From assembly GCF_000218895.1 (NCBI RefSeq), contig NC_015703.1, positions 3,981,001 to 4,045,000 on the forward strand: a stretch of 64,000 bases of DNA, in the 5' to 3' direction. Source of the stretch: Runella slithyformis DSM 19594. GTDB lineage: Bacteria; Bacteroidota; Bacteroidia; Cytophagales; Spirosomataceae. Position 1 is the first letter of the stretch. Each line of letters starts with the position of its first letter. Made by a program: the position numbers and the translations under genes. The notes under the pieces were generated by a model, which did not search any database, was not told where the DNA came from, and was given only the letters and a program-made list of their open reading frames with translations. Positions 1-9,900 of this stretch are shown piece after piece.

Positions 1-2163
1 CCAGCTGCCGCTGTGAGTAGGATTGAAGGTGTACTTCCCTTCATTAGGCTCTAATTTATCCCAGTCGGCGTAATGCCGTATTCCGCCGAATGTTTTCATG
101 GCGCGGAGTTTGGTTTCGCTGATGGAGTTATCCCATGCTTCCTGGAAATCCCACTCGAACGCATTGACGCCGAGCATATCTTTTAACGGAATGGATTTCT
201 GACGATAGGGGCCGTTGGAAGGAGCTGTTGGCGGCGTATAGGTACCGTACAATTCCATTTCATTGGGATACCCCCACCACGCATTGATGACCAAATAGCG
301 GGCGTTGGTGATGGTCAGATCCAAATCGAACGTATTGGGCCGATCAGCGTAAGGGCCTACCCAGCTGTTGTAGCGCTGTCCGGTGAAGCTTGCCAGGGGA
401 ATCCGCTGCCAGTCATTGGTAATGACGGAGAGCGTCATAGGCTTATCGGCAAATGAGCCTTCGCCATCGAAAAATTTAATGCGGTCGATCTTCATTTGTT
501 CGCCGGGCAACAACGGATAATAGGCATCGTAGTTTTCCAGAACCTTACTGTAGCCGGTATGAACCGCAACGTCGGTAATGCCGTCAAAGAGCCCTTCCAA
601 TCCTTTCGAGACATTGTTAAGCTGGTACCAGCGATTGGCCTGAATGGGTATTTTCGTGCCTGCATAATAGGCCGTGACTGCCTGAGTTCTGGAAACGGGT
701 GCAGCCGCCAGATAGTTTGTATTACCTTCCTGTGAGGCGGTAATCACCGCTGAGCCTATAGCGTGTATCGTCGCTTTCCACAAACCTGTAGCGTTGGAAA
801 CAGAAACGATTGAAGGGTTGGACGAGGTAAAAGTAATAGGTGTTTGAGTGTTATTGCCGGTAGCGTTTAAGTTAAACGGAGCATCGCCCACCATTTTTTG
901 GGGAAGTTCCGCAAAATTGATCACTGATTGGGGAAGAGGGGTAGAAGAAGTGTCGGGTTTGCTTACGTCAAACCAGTTGAAATTCCAGTTGCCTTTGACA
1001 GCATAGATCCGCAATTTCTGACTCCCGGCCGGAAGAGATACAATGGTCTCTACGGTCTTCCAATCCTGCCAATCCCAGGTTTGGGGAGGGGTGATGGTTG
1101 CCAAGACATTTCCTGCTGCGTTTCTAAGCTGAATTTGGGCAGTTCCATAGGGATTGGTGACCCGGAATTTGAACTTATAGGAACCCGACGTCGGTATTTT
1201 TACATTGTAATCAATCCAATCGTTGTCGTCGATCCAACTCACATTCTGCCCTCCGCCGATATCATTGGCATTTTCTAATTGAATACCGCTCATGACATCG
1301 TAGCTTTCAGCTTCAATTTTACCGATCGGACGCCCTTCAACGGCTTCAAGCCAGTTGAAGTTCCAGGCGCCATACTTGGCATAGATTCTGAGCCGCTGCG
1401 GGCCGGCGTTCAGTTGAACAAGGGCTGTGCTCGTGCTCCAGCTTTGCCAGCCGCCCGTAATAGGTAAGACCGCAGTGCCGATCACGGTTCCGTTTGCCGT
1501 TTTTATTTCGATGGTGCCGTCGCCATAGCCTTTGGCGGTTCTGAAACGAAGCGAGTAAGTGCCTGTAGTGGCTACGTTTACATCGTAGTCAAGCCAATCA
1601 TTGTCGTCGATCCAGCCTACGTTGAGCCCACCCCCAATATCTTGGGTATTTTCGGTGGCAATGCCACTCATGGCATCATAGTTTTCAGCCTCTGTTTTTC
1701 CCGGAAAAGTGTTGTATTTTGCTACCTCAAACCAGTTAAAGTTCCATGAGCCGTACTTAGCATATATACGCAGGGTTTGTGTGCCGGCCGTTAGCGGAAT
1801 GATCAATTTGGCATTACCCCAGCTTTGCCAGCCACCCGTCAAAGGCAGGACCACCGAGCCGAGCACTGTGCCGTCGGCTTTTCGTACTTCAACGGTACCG
1901 TTGCCAAATCCCTTGGCTACCCTTAAATTAAAGGCATACATCCCGTTGGAGGGAATACTGACCTTATAATCAAGCCAATCATTGTCGTCGATCCAGCCTA
2001 CGTTGAGCCCACCCCCACTATCTTGGGTGTTTTCGGTGGCAATGCCACTCATGGCATCATAGCTTTCGGCCTCAATTTTACCCGGAATGGCCTTTTGTGA
2101 AAAAGCAGCTACTGCTAAAAAAAGGCATAACAGTGTTGTAACCGTATTTTTCATAATTTTCAT
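1..2163 (-). CDS. Secreted multi-CBM6 carbohydrate-active protein, 3' end beyond the window
   Basis: 721 codons are open to the left edge with no stop, so the C-terminus is missing. The start is ATG at 2163 or, in frame, 2154; a hydrophobic signal peptide ending near AFSQ follows. Three CBM6-type modules (about residues 25-145, 150-270 and 277-400) each carry an E-A-E-x-Y-D-x-M-S-G-I opening, a W-I-D-D-N-D-W motif and an L-R-I-Y-A...W-N-F-N-W end, typical of CBM6 sugar-binding lectin folds. A bacterial Ig-like stretch follows (about 415-500). The remaining part contains W-G-Y-P-N-E-M-E and I-R-H-Y-A-D-W-D, which may be the start of a catalytic TIM-barrel domain, but I cannot assign a GH family. 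Role inferred: extracellular polysaccharide binding or degradation. The binding modules are certain; the enzymatic activity is not. Confidence 0.8.
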   Translation of the reverse strand, partial: MKIMKNTVTTLLCLFLAVAAFSQKAIPGKIEAESYDAMSGIATENTQDSGGGLNVGWIDDNDWLDYKVSIPSNGMYAFNLRVAKGFGNGTVEVRKADGTVLGSVVLPLTGGWQSWGNAKLIIPLTAGTQTLRIYAKYGSWNFNWFEVAKYNTFPGKTEAENYDAMSGIATENTQDIGGGLNVGWIDDNDWLDYDVNVATTGTYSLRFRTAKGYGDGTIEIKTANGTVIGTAVLPITGGWQSWSTSTALVQLNAGPQRLRIYAKYGAWNFNWLEAVEGRPIGKIEAESYDVMSGIQLENANDIGGGQNVSWIDDNDWIDYNVKIPTSGSYKFKFRVTNPYGTAQIQLRNAAGNVLATITPPQTWDWQDWKTVETIVSLPAGSQKLRIYAVKGNWNFNWFDVSKPDTSSTPLPQSVINFAELPQKMVGDAPFNLNATGNNTQTPITFTSSNPSIVSVSNATGLWKATIHAIGSAVITASQEGNTNYLAAAPVSRTQAVTAYYAGTKIPIQANRWYQLNNVSKGLEGLFDGITDVAVHTGYSKVLENYDAYYPLLPGEQMKIDRIKFFDGEGSFADKPMTLSVITNDWQRIPLASFTGQRYNSWVGPYADRPNTFDLDLTITNARYLVINAWWGYPNEMELYGTYTPPTAPSNGPYRQKSIPLKDMLGVNAFEWDFQEAWDNSISETKLRAMKTFGGIRHYADWDKLEPNEGKYTFNPTHSGSW
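1590..2074. repeat. Near-identical 103-bp direct repeats inside the CBM6 tandem
   Basis: The blocks 1590-1692 and about 1971-2074 differ at only about four positions. They are offset by 381 bp (127 codons), exactly one CBM6 module. The third module, about 378 bp further left, is much more diverged at the same place. The pattern indicates recent duplication or gene conversion between the first two modules. Confidence 0.8.
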
Positions 2164-2429
2164 TAACGTTAAATACATAGCAGATTGAATTGGCGAGTTA
2201 TTTACACATATTTGAATCCAATAAAAAATGTATTTATCATACGGTAACGATATTGCATATTAAAATAAGAAAATGAACTTTTAGGAATATTTCGATATAA
2301 ATTCAGATAAAACGTTATATTTTTATTCAACCGATTTCCTTTTTTTTGAAATACATTCCGTGTATTTTGCCAATGCTATTCAACGACTGAAAAACGACCT
2401 TTTATTTCCACTGAAACGACCTCTACATA

Positions 2430-3620
2430 ATGCACATCTTCGGGTATATTTTATTTTTACCGATAGTTATTTATCTGGTATTCAACGTTTTGTATTTGTT
2501 TTTGGTGGCGGTGGCGGGAAGGCTGGGAAAGGCCGATGACGTGGCGGCTTCGACTCCGCCTAAAAAAATACGCCGAATTGCGGTACTCATTCCCGCGTAC
2601 AAAGAAGATAAAGTCATTATTGATTCGGTAGAAGCCAATCTTTTGCTTGATTATCCCAACGCTTCGTACGATCTATTTGTCATTGCCGATTCTTTCCTGC
2701 CCGAAACTCTGCTGACCCTCGCAACCTATCCCATCAGGGTGATAACGGTGGAGTGGGAACAATCAACGGTGCAGAAATCCGTGCTGTTTGCGCTGCAGCA
2801 GCTCCCGCCCGATACCTACGATATCGTGATGGTATCGGATGCCGACAATCACATGAGTCCCGATTTTCTGAAGCGCATCAATTTGGCTTTTGACAAAGGA
2901 TGGGAAGTGGTGCAGGGGCACCGCGTGGCCAAAAATACCAATACCGGCGTGGCTATTTTTGACGCCATGAACGAAGAAGTAAATAATCACCTCTTTCGCG
3001 GCGGACAGCGGGCCCTGGGCCTGTCAGCATCGCTGATCGGATCGGGAATGGCATTTGTGCCTGAGGCTATGCTCCACGGCATGAGCCGTCTCCAAACCAT
3101 CGGTGGCTATGACAAAGAATTGGAAATGAATTTGCTGATGGATGGGTTTCACATTGCGTACTTGAAAGAAGCTTATATCTACGACGAAAAGGTGCAGAAT
3201 CTGGCCGTATTTGAGCGCCAACGCTCGCGCTGGATTGCGGCGCAGATTCATTTTATTAAGTTTTATTTTAAATCAGGCGTCGGTCAGTTATTGAAAGGAA
3301 ACCTTCACGCCTTTAATGGCTACCTCAAAGGGTTGATCATGCCGCGTACGTTATTGTTGGCCGTTTTGGGACTGGGATTTTTGATCGGATTGGTATTCCT
3401 GAGTATTCCGATTCTGGCAACGTTCGGGAGCCTGTTGGGGGTGCTGGCGTTTACGCTGGTTATTTCCATTCCCGGATATCTTTGGCAAAAAATTTCGGCT
3501 AAAGATTTTCTGACGCTCTTCCAATTGATTTTCCGAATGGTTCGCTCGCTGCTCAACATCGGGCAGGCGTCAAAAAGCTTTCTGCCGACACCGCATGGGG
3601 AGACAGAAACGAAGGTTTGA
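2430..3620 (+). CDS. Membrane-anchored family 2 glycosyltransferase
   Basis: 396 aa. An N-terminal membrane segment (about residues 3-28) precedes a GT2 GT-A domain: I-P-A-Y-K-E-D near residue 55, the S-D-A-D nucleotide-sugar/metal motif near 137, and the acceptor-side R-Q-R-S-R-W (a Q-x-x-R-W motif) near 263. Two or more hydrophobic C-terminal segments (about 305-355) follow. This is the layout of processive or polyprenyl-linked sugar transferases that act on the cytoplasmic face of the inner membrane. Substrate and product cannot be read from the sequence. It is a single gene, divergent from the CBM6 gene and closed by a strong hairpin. The family assignment is firm. Confidence 0.85.
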   Translation: MHIFGYILFLPIVIYLVFNVLYLFLVAVAGRLGKADDVAASTPPKKIRRIAVLIPAYKEDKVIIDSVEANLLLDYPNASYDLFVIADSFLPETLLTLATYPIRVITVEWEQSTVQKSVLFALQQLPPDTYDIVMVSDADNHMSPDFLKRINLAFDKGWEVVQGHRVAKNTNTGVAIFDAMNEEVNNHLFRGGQRALGLSASLIGSGMAFVPEAMLHGMSRLQTIGGYDKELEMNLLMDGFHIAYLKEAYIYDEKVQNLAVFERQRSRWIAAQIHFIKFYFKSGVGQLLKGNLHAFNGYLKGLIMPRTLLLAVLGLGFLIGLVFLSIPILATFGSLLGVLAFTLVISIPGYLWQKISAKDFLTLFQLIFRMVRSLLNIGQASKSFLPTPHGETETKV

Positions 3621-3646
3621 TGTGGTAACATTTTTTTCAGTTGCCT

Positions 3647-3691
3647 AAAAGCCCGTTAAAACAATTTGCCGGATTGTTTTAACGGGCTTTT
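3647..3691 (+). terminator. Rho-independent terminator after the GT2 gene
   Basis: Perfect 19-bp arms (3647-3665 and 3673-3691) enclose a 7-nt loop. The arms contain GCCCGTTAAAAC and the right arm ends in TTTT. It lies 27 bp after the GT2 stop codon. Confidence 0.9.
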
Positions 3692-3778
3692 AATTTGGCT
3701 TTTATACGGCTTTAATGATGTATTTTCACCTTTGTTGCAGTTAATCAATTATCTGAACTGTTCAAAAAGCTATCTTTT

Positions 3779-4150
3779 ATGAAAAAGCATATTTTGATTG
3801 TGGCACTCATCGCTTTGAGTTTCCAATCCTGCAAATCTGAAGTAAGTTATGATCAACTGCCTCAAAACGTTAAAAAGAATTTTACCGCCAACATCCCTGA
3901 TGCCAAGGATGTGAAATGGGAAGAAAATGCCGATTATTACTTTGCCCATTTTACGGAGAACGGAGAAAAAGGCATAGCCCTGTTTTATAAAGCCGACGGC
4001 AATTGGGTCGAGACCGAAAAGGCGCTGTCTTTGAATGATCTGACACCTTTGCAAAAAGAATCATTGATCAAGCGGGGTCAAATCAGACAATTGAAAGAAC
4101 TTAAAAAGAACGACAGCACGGATGTAATTAAAGTGGAGGTAAGCAAATAA
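3779..4150 (+). CDS. PepSY-like (DUF2874-type) putative lipoprotein
   Basis: 123 aa. A short signal peptide ends in a lipobox-like F-Q-S-C (Cys18). The mature part starts S-Y-D-Q-L-P-Q-N-V-K and contains D-V-K-W-E...Y-Y-F-A-H-F and W-V-E-T-E, the pattern of the beta-sheet PepSY-like fold found in small secreted Bacteroidota proteins. Such proteins are periplasmic and mostly of unknown function. It is upstream of the heavy-metal efflux genes but separated by 227 bp, so a functional link is only a guess. Fold call moderate, function unknown. Confidence 0.65.
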   Translation: MKKHILIVALIALSFQSCKSEVSYDQLPQNVKKNFTANIPDAKDVKWEENADYYFAHFTENGEKGIALFYKADGNWVETEKALSLNDLTPLQKESLIKRGQIRQLKELKKNDSTDVIKVEVSK

Positions 4151-4311
4151 TCCTTAACTTTTTTTAGTTCAACTTTTAGTCGATTCTAACCCATTGGGTT
4201 CACGTTTGTTGTGTTAACGCAGATTGACCCACCAAGTCATCATCTCCGGAAACTTCATTGGAATAGTGTAAGAAATCAGCCAACCGATCACAGTGACCTT
4301 CTGTGCTTCAG

Positions 4312-4359
4312 GGTATTTCTATTGCTTAAATACCGGAGGCATAGGTTGCCCTGAGGCAA
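4312..4359 (+). promoter_or_regulatory. Two short inverted repeats upstream of the efflux operon
   Basis: GGTATTT (4312-4318) pairs with AAATACC (4328-4334), and TTGCC/GGCAA (4346-4359) forms a second palindrome. Both lie within 70 bp of the ATG at 4378. They may be operator or leader structures for the efflux genes; no regulator gene is adjacent. Confidence 0.3.
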
Positions 4360-4377
4360 ATAAGAAAATACAGACGA

Positions 4378-5658
4378 ATGAAATTACTCAAATTGCTTTT
4401 CGCCGTAGGCATAACGGTGGGATGCTCCCAAGGCAGCTATGCACAAACCGATACATTGCGCCTGACATTACCCCAAGCTGAGGCGCAATTTATCCAAAAG
4501 AACTTTGTCCTCTTAGCGCAAAAATACAACGTCAATAGTGCAGAAGCTGCCGTACAGCAGGCCAAATTATGGTATAATCCGAATTTGTTCGCAGAAACCA
4601 ATCTATTCAACGGATACACCGGGAAGGTACTGCCTTATGGCAAAAATACAGACCCGTATAATCCTGCTTCAGGGGTCTTCAACGTACAATTGCAACAGAT
4701 CGTAAGCCTGAGCGGAACACGCAGCAAATTAGTACGTTTGGCAGAAACTAATGTGCAATTGCAACAGGCGGCATTTAATGATCTGATGCGGACCGTTCGG
4801 TATCAGTTGGCTCAAACCTTTGGGAGCCTGGCTGCACAACAGCATAAACTGACTATGCTTCAATTGCAGAAAGGACAGTTGGAAAGCTTGTTGGCCGCAT
4901 TTCGAGCGCAACTCAAGCGTGGCGTTATTGCTCCTTATGAAGTAACAAGGCTGGAATTGGAGCAAAATAATCTTGAAAGCGATCTGGCAGCTCTAAAAGG
5001 GCAGATCAGCCAAGATGAGTCAGCAATGCGAATTCTGTTATCTCAATCAGGTGTAACGTATATAGAGCCCGTTCAGGAATTTGCAACTTCAGAAAGTTCA
5101 GTTACTTTAACGGCGCTGCTTGATCTGGCTTACGCAAATCGACCTGATTTGCAAGTGGCTGATAAACAGGTTGCTTACAACCGAAAAAACTTGGTATATC
5201 AGAAAGCGTTGGCAACTCCTAACCTAACTTTAGGGGCAGATTATCAACACGTTGGCGGACCTTTCCCCAATTATGTCGGCATACAGGCGTTGATAGATCT
5301 ACCCATTCGAAATAAAAATCAGGGTAATATTCAAGCCGCAAAACTGAGCATAGAGCAAGCCGGCCAAGGCCTGAATTTCAATCGTTTGCAGGTAGAACAG
5401 GAAGTAATAGCGGCCTACCAACAGTATCAACAAACGGTAGAGCTGGGTGCGAAAATTACGCCCGATTATCTTCAAAGTATTCAGGATATTGCTAAAAATG
5501 CTACCGAAGACTATACCCGCAGAGTGATTGATCTGGTGAGCTTTATTGATAAGATACGAGCGTATAAAGATGCCCAAATGAACTTGATAGAGCTTCGTAC
5601 TCAACTTTTTCAGGCACAGCAGCAGATTGATTTTGTGACAAATACGAAAGTGTTTTAA
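4378..5658 (+). CDS. TolC-family outer-membrane efflux channel of an HME-RND pump
   Basis: 426 aa with an N-terminal signal peptide (about 1-22, ending S-Y-A-Q). Two long alpha-helical repeats rich in Gln, Ala and Leu (about 30-230 and 240-420) match the outer-membrane efflux protein family that forms trimeric exit ducts. The R-T-V-R-Y-Q-L-A-Q-T-F-G-S-L-A-A-Q-Q stretch and the repeated L-x-x-A-x-x-N-R-P-D-L motif support this. It is the first gene of a three-gene operon with the adaptor (55-bp gap) and the RND pump. Its role is to pass metal ions from the adaptor/pump complex out of the cell. Confident family call. Confidence 0.87.
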   Translation: MKLLKLLFAVGITVGCSQGSYAQTDTLRLTLPQAEAQFIQKNFVLLAQKYNVNSAEAAVQQAKLWYNPNLFAETNLFNGYTGKVLPYGKNTDPYNPASGVFNVQLQQIVSLSGTRSKLVRLAETNVQLQQAAFNDLMRTVRYQLAQTFGSLAAQQHKLTMLQLQKGQLESLLAAFRAQLKRGVIAPYEVTRLELEQNNLESDLAALKGQISQDESAMRILLSQSGVTYIEPVQEFATSESSVTLTALLDLAYANRPDLQVADKQVAYNRKNLVYQKALATPNLTLGADYQHVGGPFPNYVGIQALIDLPIRNKNQGNIQAAKLSIEQAGQGLNFNRLQVEQEVIAAYQQYQQTVELGAKITPDYLQSIQDIAKNATEDYTRRVIDLVSFIDKIRAYKDAQMNLIELRTQLFQAQQQIDFVTNTKVF

Positions 5659-5712
5659 TACGTAATGGCAGCCTGAACTTCTCATTAATTTTCTTAAAAC
5701 AACTCTAAGACA

Positions 5713-6816
5713 ATGAAAATTAAACATTGCATCGCGTTTCTGCCGCTTGCTTTATTAGGGGCATGTTCTCAAAAACCTACCGAAGCGCCCAAAACCAAAG
5801 ATACTGACTCGGCTTTTCGAACGGATATCGTTCAACTTCGAAATTATGAACAGGAATTGCAGTTTACAGGCCAAGTCTCGTTTAACCAAAAGCAGGTGGA
5901 CCGAATCTATCCTATCGTTAGCGGTAATGTGTTGGAAGTCAATGCTGAATTGGGGGCATATGTGCAGCGGGGCCAGGTATTGGCCAAACTGCAGAGTGCA
6001 GACGTAAGCCAATATCTGAAAGAGTATACTACAGCCAAGTCGAATTATGATATAGCCAAACGCAATGCTGACAACGTTGAACAGCTGTATAAAACAAAAT
6101 TTTCGAGTGAAAACGATTTGATCACTGCACGCAAACAGCTTGAAATAGCTGCTGCCGAAATGGAACGCTCAAAACAGGTTCTGAAAATGTATGGCGGTCC
6201 ATCGTATGGCGGTCCATCGAATGACGGTATAACACCGGAAAACAGGCCTTTATTTTTGGTTAAAGCACCCGTGAGCGGTTATGTGGTGGAGCGAAACGTA
6301 AACCCTAACATGGAGATCCGATCCGATAATGCGAACAGCTTGTTCACTATTTCCAATTTGTCGGATGTTTGGGTATTGATAAATATATACGAGTCAGATA
6401 TTCAGTCAGTTAAGATAGGGCAGCCGGTAGCTATCACCACCTTAGCCTATCCTGATAAAACCTTTCACGGTCGTATTGAAAACATCAGTCAGGTAGTTGA
6501 TAACGACAGTAAAGTGGTACAGGCCCGGGTTGTTTTATCCAATCAAAACGGCCTGCTGAAACCCGATATGTTTTGTGCTGTCAAAATGCACTTGGAAAAA
6601 CCTGAGAAACTGCTTTCTGTCAGCCCCAAATCGGTGATTTTCAGCGAAGATAAGTATTTTGTGATTCGCGATAATGGCCGTGGCAACTACCAATCAGTAC
6701 CTGTGGAGGTCATCAAAAGTACTTCAAGATTCAGTTATATAAAAGCCGCTTTAAAAGCCGGTGACCGTGTTGTGACCGAAGGCGCGTTGTTGTTATTCAA
6801 TGAGTTAGCGGATTAA
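5713..6816 (+). CDS. Periplasmic adaptor (membrane fusion protein) lipoprotein of an RND efflux pump
   Basis: 367 aa. The signal peptide ends in the lipobox L-L-G-A-C (Cys18), so the protein is probably anchored by lipid. Barrel-sandwich/lipoyl-like halves lie around residues 75-100 and 185-215. A coiled-coil hairpin (about 100-160) contains A-K-S-N-Y-D-I-A-K-R. Beta-barrel and membrane-proximal domains follow (W-V-L-I-N-I-Y-E-S-D-I). This order fits CusB/CzcB-type adaptors that join the RND pump to the TolC channel. A small tandem Y-G-G-P-S duplication near residue 160 sits between the hairpin and the lipoyl half. No His-rich or Met-rich metal-binding N-terminus is seen. Confidence 0.87.
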   Translation: MKIKHCIAFLPLALLGACSQKPTEAPKTKDTDSAFRTDIVQLRNYEQELQFTGQVSFNQKQVDRIYPIVSGNVLEVNAELGAYVQRGQVLAKLQSADVSQYLKEYTTAKSNYDIAKRNADNVEQLYKTKFSSENDLITARKQLEIAAAEMERSKQVLKMYGGPSYGGPSNDGITPENRPLFLVKAPVSGYVVERNVNPNMEIRSDNANSLFTISNLSDVWVLINIYESDIQSVKIGQPVAITTLAYPDKTFHGRIENISQVVDNDSKVVQARVVLSNQNGLLKPDMFCAVKMHLEKPEKLLSVSPKSVIFSEDKYFVIRDNGRGNYQSVPVEVIKSTSRFSYIKAALKAGDRVVTEGALLLFNELAD

Positions 6817-6900
6817 CCTCCCTTTCGTTTTTAATGTTCATTTTATTGGCAGCCATCCGGACTGATTACATTTAAATTACCCTTTCGGGTCAGGGAATCC

Positions 6901-9900
6901 ATGAACAAATTCATCAAATCCATCATAGGCTTTTCGCTCAAAAACAAAGGCATTGTTTTTTTTGTGACCTTTCTTGTGGTCATTGCGGGAGCGGTAAGTT
7001 TTTACAATACCCCCGTCGAGGCATATCCTGATGTGACCAATACGGAGGTCGTGATCATTACACAGTGGTCGGGACGAAGTGCCGAAGAGGTAGAACGTTT
7101 TATCTCGATTCCCATTGAGACTGAAATGAATTCGATCAGCCGGCGCACGGCTATTCGGAGCGTTAATCTTTTCGGTCTTTCGTTCATCAAAATTGTTTTT
7201 GAAGACGGCGTTGATAATTTTAATGCCCGCATGGAAGCCAGTCAAAAATTGGCTAACGTAGATTTTCCTGAAGGAGTACATGCCGAGATTCAGCCGCCGG
7301 CCGGGCCAACGGGTGAGATCTATCGGTATACTTTATCGTCTCCAACCAAAACCGTTGTTGAACTGAAAACACTGCAGGATTGGGTGATCCAGAAAAACCT
7401 TAAAGCAGTGGCCGGGGTGGCCGATGTGGTCAGTTTTGGTGGAAAAGTCAAAACCTTTGAAGTGAGTATCAATCCCAATTTATTAACGAAATACAACCTC
7501 ACCGCGCTGGATGTATATAGCGCTCTGCAACATGCCAATGTCAACGTGGGCGGTGATATTTTGCGGGAAGGCCAACAGGCTTTTGTCGTTCGGGGTATCG
7601 GGATTGTAAAAAATGTGCCTGACATTGAGCAGATCATTGTAAAAAATCTCAATGGTGTGCCGGTCAAGGTGGCTAATGTAGGAACCGTCCATGAATCAAA
7701 TTTGCCCCAACTGGGCATCGTTGGGCGCGACAATCACGACGATGCCCTGGAGGGAATTGTATTGATGCGCAAAGGCGAGAATCCGGGAGAGGTGTTGCCT
7801 AAATTGAAAGAAAAGATTCAGTATTTAAATTCGACGGTCTTGCCCAAAGATGTAAAGATCAGGGTATTCTATGACCGTACTGAACTCAACAATCACACCA
7901 TGCACACCGTAGGGGAGAACGTGGCTTTGGGAATCACGCTCGTGACGGTGATTTTACTGGTCTTTTTGGCCGATTGGCGCACAACCGTAACCGTGGCTTT
8001 GATCATTCCATTGGCGTTGTTGTTTGCCTTTATTTTGATGCGGGCCAAAGGCATGACGGCAAATCTGCTTTCCATCGGTGCGATCGACTTCGGAATCATT
8101 ATAGACGGTGCAGTAGTGATGGTGGAAGGACTGTTTGTGATGTTGGCGCATTGGGCAGAAAAGGAAGGAATGGAGAATTTCAATAAACGAGCCAAGCTCA
8201 GCAAAATTCTAAAAACGGCGGTTGAAATGGGAAAATCCATTTTCACCTCTAAACTTATTATTATTACAGCGTTGCTGCCAATATTTTCTTTTCAGAAAGT
8301 AGAAGGGAAACTCTTCAGTCCTCTGGCTTTTACGATTGGGTTTGCACTGTTAGGGGCCTTGTTATTGGCCCTGACATTTGTGCCGGTGCTAAGCAGTATT
8401 TTGTTGAATAAAAATGTCAGAGAACGCCATAATCCAATCATAAATGCGCTGAATAGAGGGTATGCCCCGCTCTTAAATCACGTAATGCTCCACCCAAAAC
8501 GGGCGATTTTGACAGGGGTGATTGCCTTGGCAATGGCATTGGGGGCTTTTCACTTTGTAGGGTCGGAGTTTTTGCCTCAGCTCAACGAAGGCTCCATTTA
8601 CGTAAGGGCCAGTATGCCGTTGAGTATCAGCCTCGAAGACAGCTACCATTTCACCCGCAAGTTCCGTCAGGTGTTTGAGCAGTTTCCGGAAGTGCGCGGC
8701 GTTATTTCACAGACCGGCCGCCCCAACGACGGGACCGACCCCACGGGCTTTTTCAATCAGGAGTTTTTTGTGGATCTGTATCCCGCCGACGAATGGAAAC
8801 GAAAGATCACCAAAGATGAATTAGTATCCGAAATGCAGGCAAAACTCGCAGGGTTTAAAGGCGTAGACTTTGGGTTTTCGCAACCTATTTCCGACAACGT
8901 GGCCGAGGCGGTTTCGGGCGTAAAAGGTTCCATTGCCGTTAAGATACAGGGAGATGATTTGAAGGTATTGGATAAAAAGATCACGGACGTATTCAATGTG
9001 CTTAAAAAAGTGCCCGGTGTTGTTGATCTGGGCGTTTTTCGAAATTTGGGACAACCCGAACTCAGGATTACCCTTATTCCCGACAAAATGGCGCAATACG
9101 GTATAGACGCTGTCGATGCCAATGCGGTAATAGAAATGGCAATCGGCGGAAAAGCCGTGAGCCAGGTCTATGAAGGTGAACGCAGGTTTGATATGCGTCT
9201 GCGTTATGAACAGCCTTTCCGTTCATCCATTGAACAAATCGGGAATTTGCAGGTACCCACCTTAAACGGTGGAAAAATTCCGCTCAAACAAATTGCGTCA
9301 ATCGGCAATGTATCAGGTCCTGCCTTTATTTACCGCGAAGACAATGCCCGTTTTATTGCGGCTAAGTTTTCAGTAAGGGGCCGTGATTTGGGCAGTACCA
9401 TTGATGATGCCCAACAAAAAGTAAAAGCGGCAGTTAAATTGCCTGCCGGTTATGAACTGAAATGGAACGGAGAATTTGAGAACCAACAACGTGCGCAAAG
9501 TCGTTTGGCAACGGTGGTACCCATCAGTTTGGTGTTGATTTTCTTCATCCTGTTTATATCGTTCGGCAATGTCCCGGATGCTGTTTTGGTTCTTCTTAAT
9601 GTGCCTTTTGCGCTGATTGGCGGGATTGCCGCCCTTTTATGTACAGGTGTCAATTTCAGTATTGCGGCAGGGGTAGGATTTATTGCGCTCTTTGGCATTG
9701 CCACTCAAAACGGCGTTATTCTGATCAATAATTATCACAAAAATCTGAAAGCGGGAATGCCGCTCATTGAATCCATCAAAGAAGGCTCTAAAGCCATGCT
9801 CCGCCCCATCGTCATGACCGCCCTGATGGCTTCGCTGGGATTACTGCCCGCCGCTGTTTCGACGGGCATCGGTTCTGAAACCCAGAAACCACTGGCAATC

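Noticed and set aside
6190-6220. Tandem Y-G-G-P-S duplication in the adaptor protein
   Set aside because: A single short in-frame linker duplication between two domains; likely neutral.
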